Shown: positions 61,672 through 64,000 of the stretch, piece by piece | Layout of the letters: each line of letters starts with the position of its first letter | How positions within the stretch are numbered: position 1 is the stretch's first letter | DNA from: Dictyophora rubrovolvata | Lineage: Eukaryota > Basidiomycota > Agaricomycetes > Phallales > Phallaceae | Direction of reading: 5' to 3' | DNA: 64,000 bases | NCBI GenBank assembly: GCA_029959195.1 | Contig: CP114120.1 | Location: 1,054,001 to 1,118,000 of the forward strand | Translations under genes and position numbers: made by a program | The notes under the pieces: generated by a model | What the model was told of the DNA's origin: nothing | The model's input: only the letters and a program-made list of their open reading frames with translations | Databases searched by the model: none

Positions 61672-64000
61672 ATGTCAAATCACGACGACGAAATGGTCAA
61701 TCCTAATTCTGTCACCCATGAGATGACAGATAATCAGAGCGAGCGTCGTTCGTCCTTGTCTATTGACGAAAAGGCTCTTGACAAGCTCGAGTCAACACTC
61801 AGCCCAGACGTTGCCCTCGATGCAGAAGACAAGTTGTATGACCACAACGGAAAAGAAAAGGTTTTGGAGACTGCAGAAGACTTCGCAACGGCTTTAGTGA
61901 GCCTAGAGGACGATCCCACCCTCCCTATCCATACGTTTAGAATGTGGTTCTCTGGCCTTGGTCTTGCCGTTTTCGGAGCTGTTTTAGGCATGCTTTTTGT
62001 GAGTGATAACTTTCCATTCACGGTGACTCGGCCACTCAGAGTAAACTTATCACCATTTTGCAGCAATTCCGTCCACAAGTTATTACCGTGTCTGCTCTTT
62101 TCTTGCAGCTGTTGGTTTACATGTTCGGCAAAGTACTCGAATTCATCATTCCGAGTCCTCACAGTAAATGGCATAATGGCAATGCCTTTTGGAATTTTAT
62201 GAACCCTGGCCCATTCAGTATGTCCTGTACCGTCAAGTAGTCGAATTTTAAACCTGACTTCACTTAATAAAAAAGACATTAAGGAGCATGCTGCAGCCCA
62301 AATCATGGCCAATACTGCTGCAGGAGCCGCCACTGCATGCTTCGTATTTGCATCTGATGATTTATTTTACAACATAACCGTTAATGTATAGATTTGTCTC
62401 AATTCTGACCTTTCTTTTTCTAAAGCTAATTTATCAAGGTTCCAAACGCAATATTTACGCTATTAGCCTCTCAACTCGTTGGCTATGGTTTTGCTGGAAT
62501 GTTCCGTACGTAGAATACTCAATTTCCCAATTTCAGTCCATCATTTCCCCTTAGGATCGTTTCTCGTATATCCCACCGTTATGTTATACCCTCAGAACCT
62601 CATCACGGTTAATCTTTTTGATGTCCTTCATCGTTCAAAGGGTGAACTCCTTCAAGGCAAACGGTATGTGTAGTGATTCTTGCCCCGAAGTTTGTTTTCA
62701 TATTAACGCGATAATTAGTCTGAGATTTTTCTGGCTTGTTGTGGGTGCAGTGTAAGCAGCGAGCGTTTGACTCCATGTATGCGCTAGAATTATCATTCAA
62801 ATTCATTTTAGATTCGTATACGAGGTGAATAAGTTCATTTACACCATTCTTTGAACCCCTAACCAATAGACGCATGATTAGTGGCTGCCAGAGGTACATC
62901 TAATCTCACACTGGTAGTCTGTTTGACTAGCGAAACGCTGATATTTGTCGTATGATTAGTACATGGCCCCCCTCCTTGGTTCATTCAATATTGTTTGCTT
63001 GGCAGCCCGTCATTCAGTGTGGGTAACTAACATTTTCGGTGGAGCTGAAGCCAACGAAGGCATGGGCCTGCTTGGTTTCGGCTTGGATTGGGCGAGTGAG
63101 TAGACCATCCGCTGGTCCTCTCTCTTCTATATGCCTGATACGCTCGTTTCTAGACATTACCAGCGCACCATTTTATCAGCCCCTTGCTACTCAGATCTCC
63201 CGCAAGTAGTCCTTCAAAAGTGTGTAACGATTATTTACATCAACGCTTAGTATACCTCGGTTGGGCGCTCAACTACCTCGTCCTTCCTCTCGTTTTCGCC
63301 GGTAATGTCTGGTAAGGATTATGTTCGTCATATTATTACATGCTCTTATGACTTTATAGGCATTCCAAGAACTTCCCGTTCATTAGCCAAAACTTATTCT
63401 GTTAGTTCCAATGATAAAAGTTATCTGTGTTTTTAATTTAACATTTGATTAGTCGAAAACGGCTCAATTTATGACCAAAATCTTATCCTTACTCCGTCAG
63501 TACAATTCTTGTTGATTTTGATTGTTCGTTTGAACAATTCTTAAGGGATCTGTCGTTAAACAAAACTGCTGTGGAAATTTTCGGTACGCCTTGGCAAAGT
63601 GGTTCAACGGTAATATTCAACTTAGGCCTAAACCTTGCAATTGGTGAGTCTCAGACCCAGGTCAACAAATCCCGGTCTCATAAATACTAAATTTTCTTTA
63701 GGTGCAACTTTCGTGCACATTGGTCTTTGGTCTGTCCATCTTGCCAACATTTTCAAACATTCACTGATCCATTCTGTAATGTAACAGGCACGGTAGAGAA
63801 GTACGTAGTACCAAATCACAACAGCCGTTTCTAATAAAGCGATTTACATCATGTTTAGCTTTATACCGCTTTCGTAGACTAGTAAGTCTTTTTCTTAGTG
63901 TCTGGCAATCGAGGCTTCAATATTTTTTTAAGTTTCCGTGGTAAACTGGTAGAAGACCTCCACTATAAAAAAATGATGGTATGATCGATACCTCTTAGTT
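61672..64000 (+). CDS. oligopeptide transporter, OPT family (partial, runs off window)
   Basis: Proton-coupled plasma-membrane importer of small peptides, possibly glutathione, of the PT branch. The start ATG at 61672 gives a hydrophilic acidic head of about 85 residues (MSNHDDEMVNPNSVTHEMTD), then DDPTLPIHTFRMWFSGLGLA. Exons continue FRPQVITVSALFLQLLVYMF, FWNFMNPGPFNIKEHA with the family NPGPF motif, FTLLASQLVGYGFAGMFR, FLVYPTVMLYPQNLITVNL, WVTNIFGGAEANEGMGLLGF, NITSAPFYQPLATQISLYLG and FPFISQNLFFENGSIYDQ. Introns are very frequent (over 15), including a GC-AG intron at 63202-63250. The visible protein reaches FRGKLVEDLHYKKMM at about 63975, where the conserved C-terminal cytoplasmic region begins, so roughly the last 100 residues lie beyond the window. 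Confidence 0.93.

Overview
This window is nuclear DNA of a filamentous basidiomycete, most likely an Agaricomycete. Genes are dense, on both strands, and cut by many short introns of about 47-70 nt. The gene set is typically basidiomycete: a sphingolipid C9-methyltransferase, a large Zn2Cys6 regulator with a fungal-specific domain, an OPT transporter, a multi-intron P450 and a PEX19 with a CaaX end. There are no bacterial operons or ribosome-binding sites. I placed exon borders by hand from GT/GC...AG junctions that keep family motifs in frame, so gene ends are firmer than every internal splice.

Layout. 0.1-5 kb: a Gfo/Idh/MocA oxidoreductase (dihydrodiol or D-xylose dehydrogenase type) head-to-head with a microsomal P450. 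5-16 kb: cytosolic IleRS sharing a 152-bp promoter with mitochondrial ribosomal protein uL14m, then UTP22 (SSU processome) divergent from sphingolipid C9-methyltransferase. 16-24 kb: an Ahp1-type peroxiredoxin, gamma-tubulin complex protein GCP2/Spc97, a 108-aa serine palmitoyltransferase small-subunit-like protein, and a mitochondrial dicarboxylate carrier boxed by 23-bp inverted repeats. 24-32 kb: one very large Ser-rich protein that I do not recognise. 32-43 kb: WDR59/Mtc5 (SEA/GATOR2), mitochondrial release factor 1, PEX19 and UTP7. 43-52.5 kb: a Zn2Cys6 transcription factor followed by about 5.3 kb with little or no coding signal, possibly holding gene relics. 52.5-64 kb: an isocitrate lyase/PEP mutase superfamily enzyme, a small J-like coiled-coil protein, an acidic protein, a peroxisomal acyl-CoA oxidase ending in AKL, and an OPT transporter that runs off the right edge.

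Functional links. Most genes are conserved housekeeping genes that do not form one pathway. The clearest themes are sphingolipid synthesis (C9-methyltransferase plus SPT small subunit, about 5 kb apart), peroxisomes (PEX19 and acyl-CoA oxidase), the SSU processome (UTP22 and UTP7) and mitochondrial translation (uL14m and MRF1). I saw no convincing transposon, LTR element, tRNA, rRNA or CRISPR array. I did not find a clearly new multi-gene system. The best leads are the small SPT subunit, the orphan giant protein, the inverted repeats around DIC1, three GC-AG introns, and the gene-poor tract upstream of the transcription factor.
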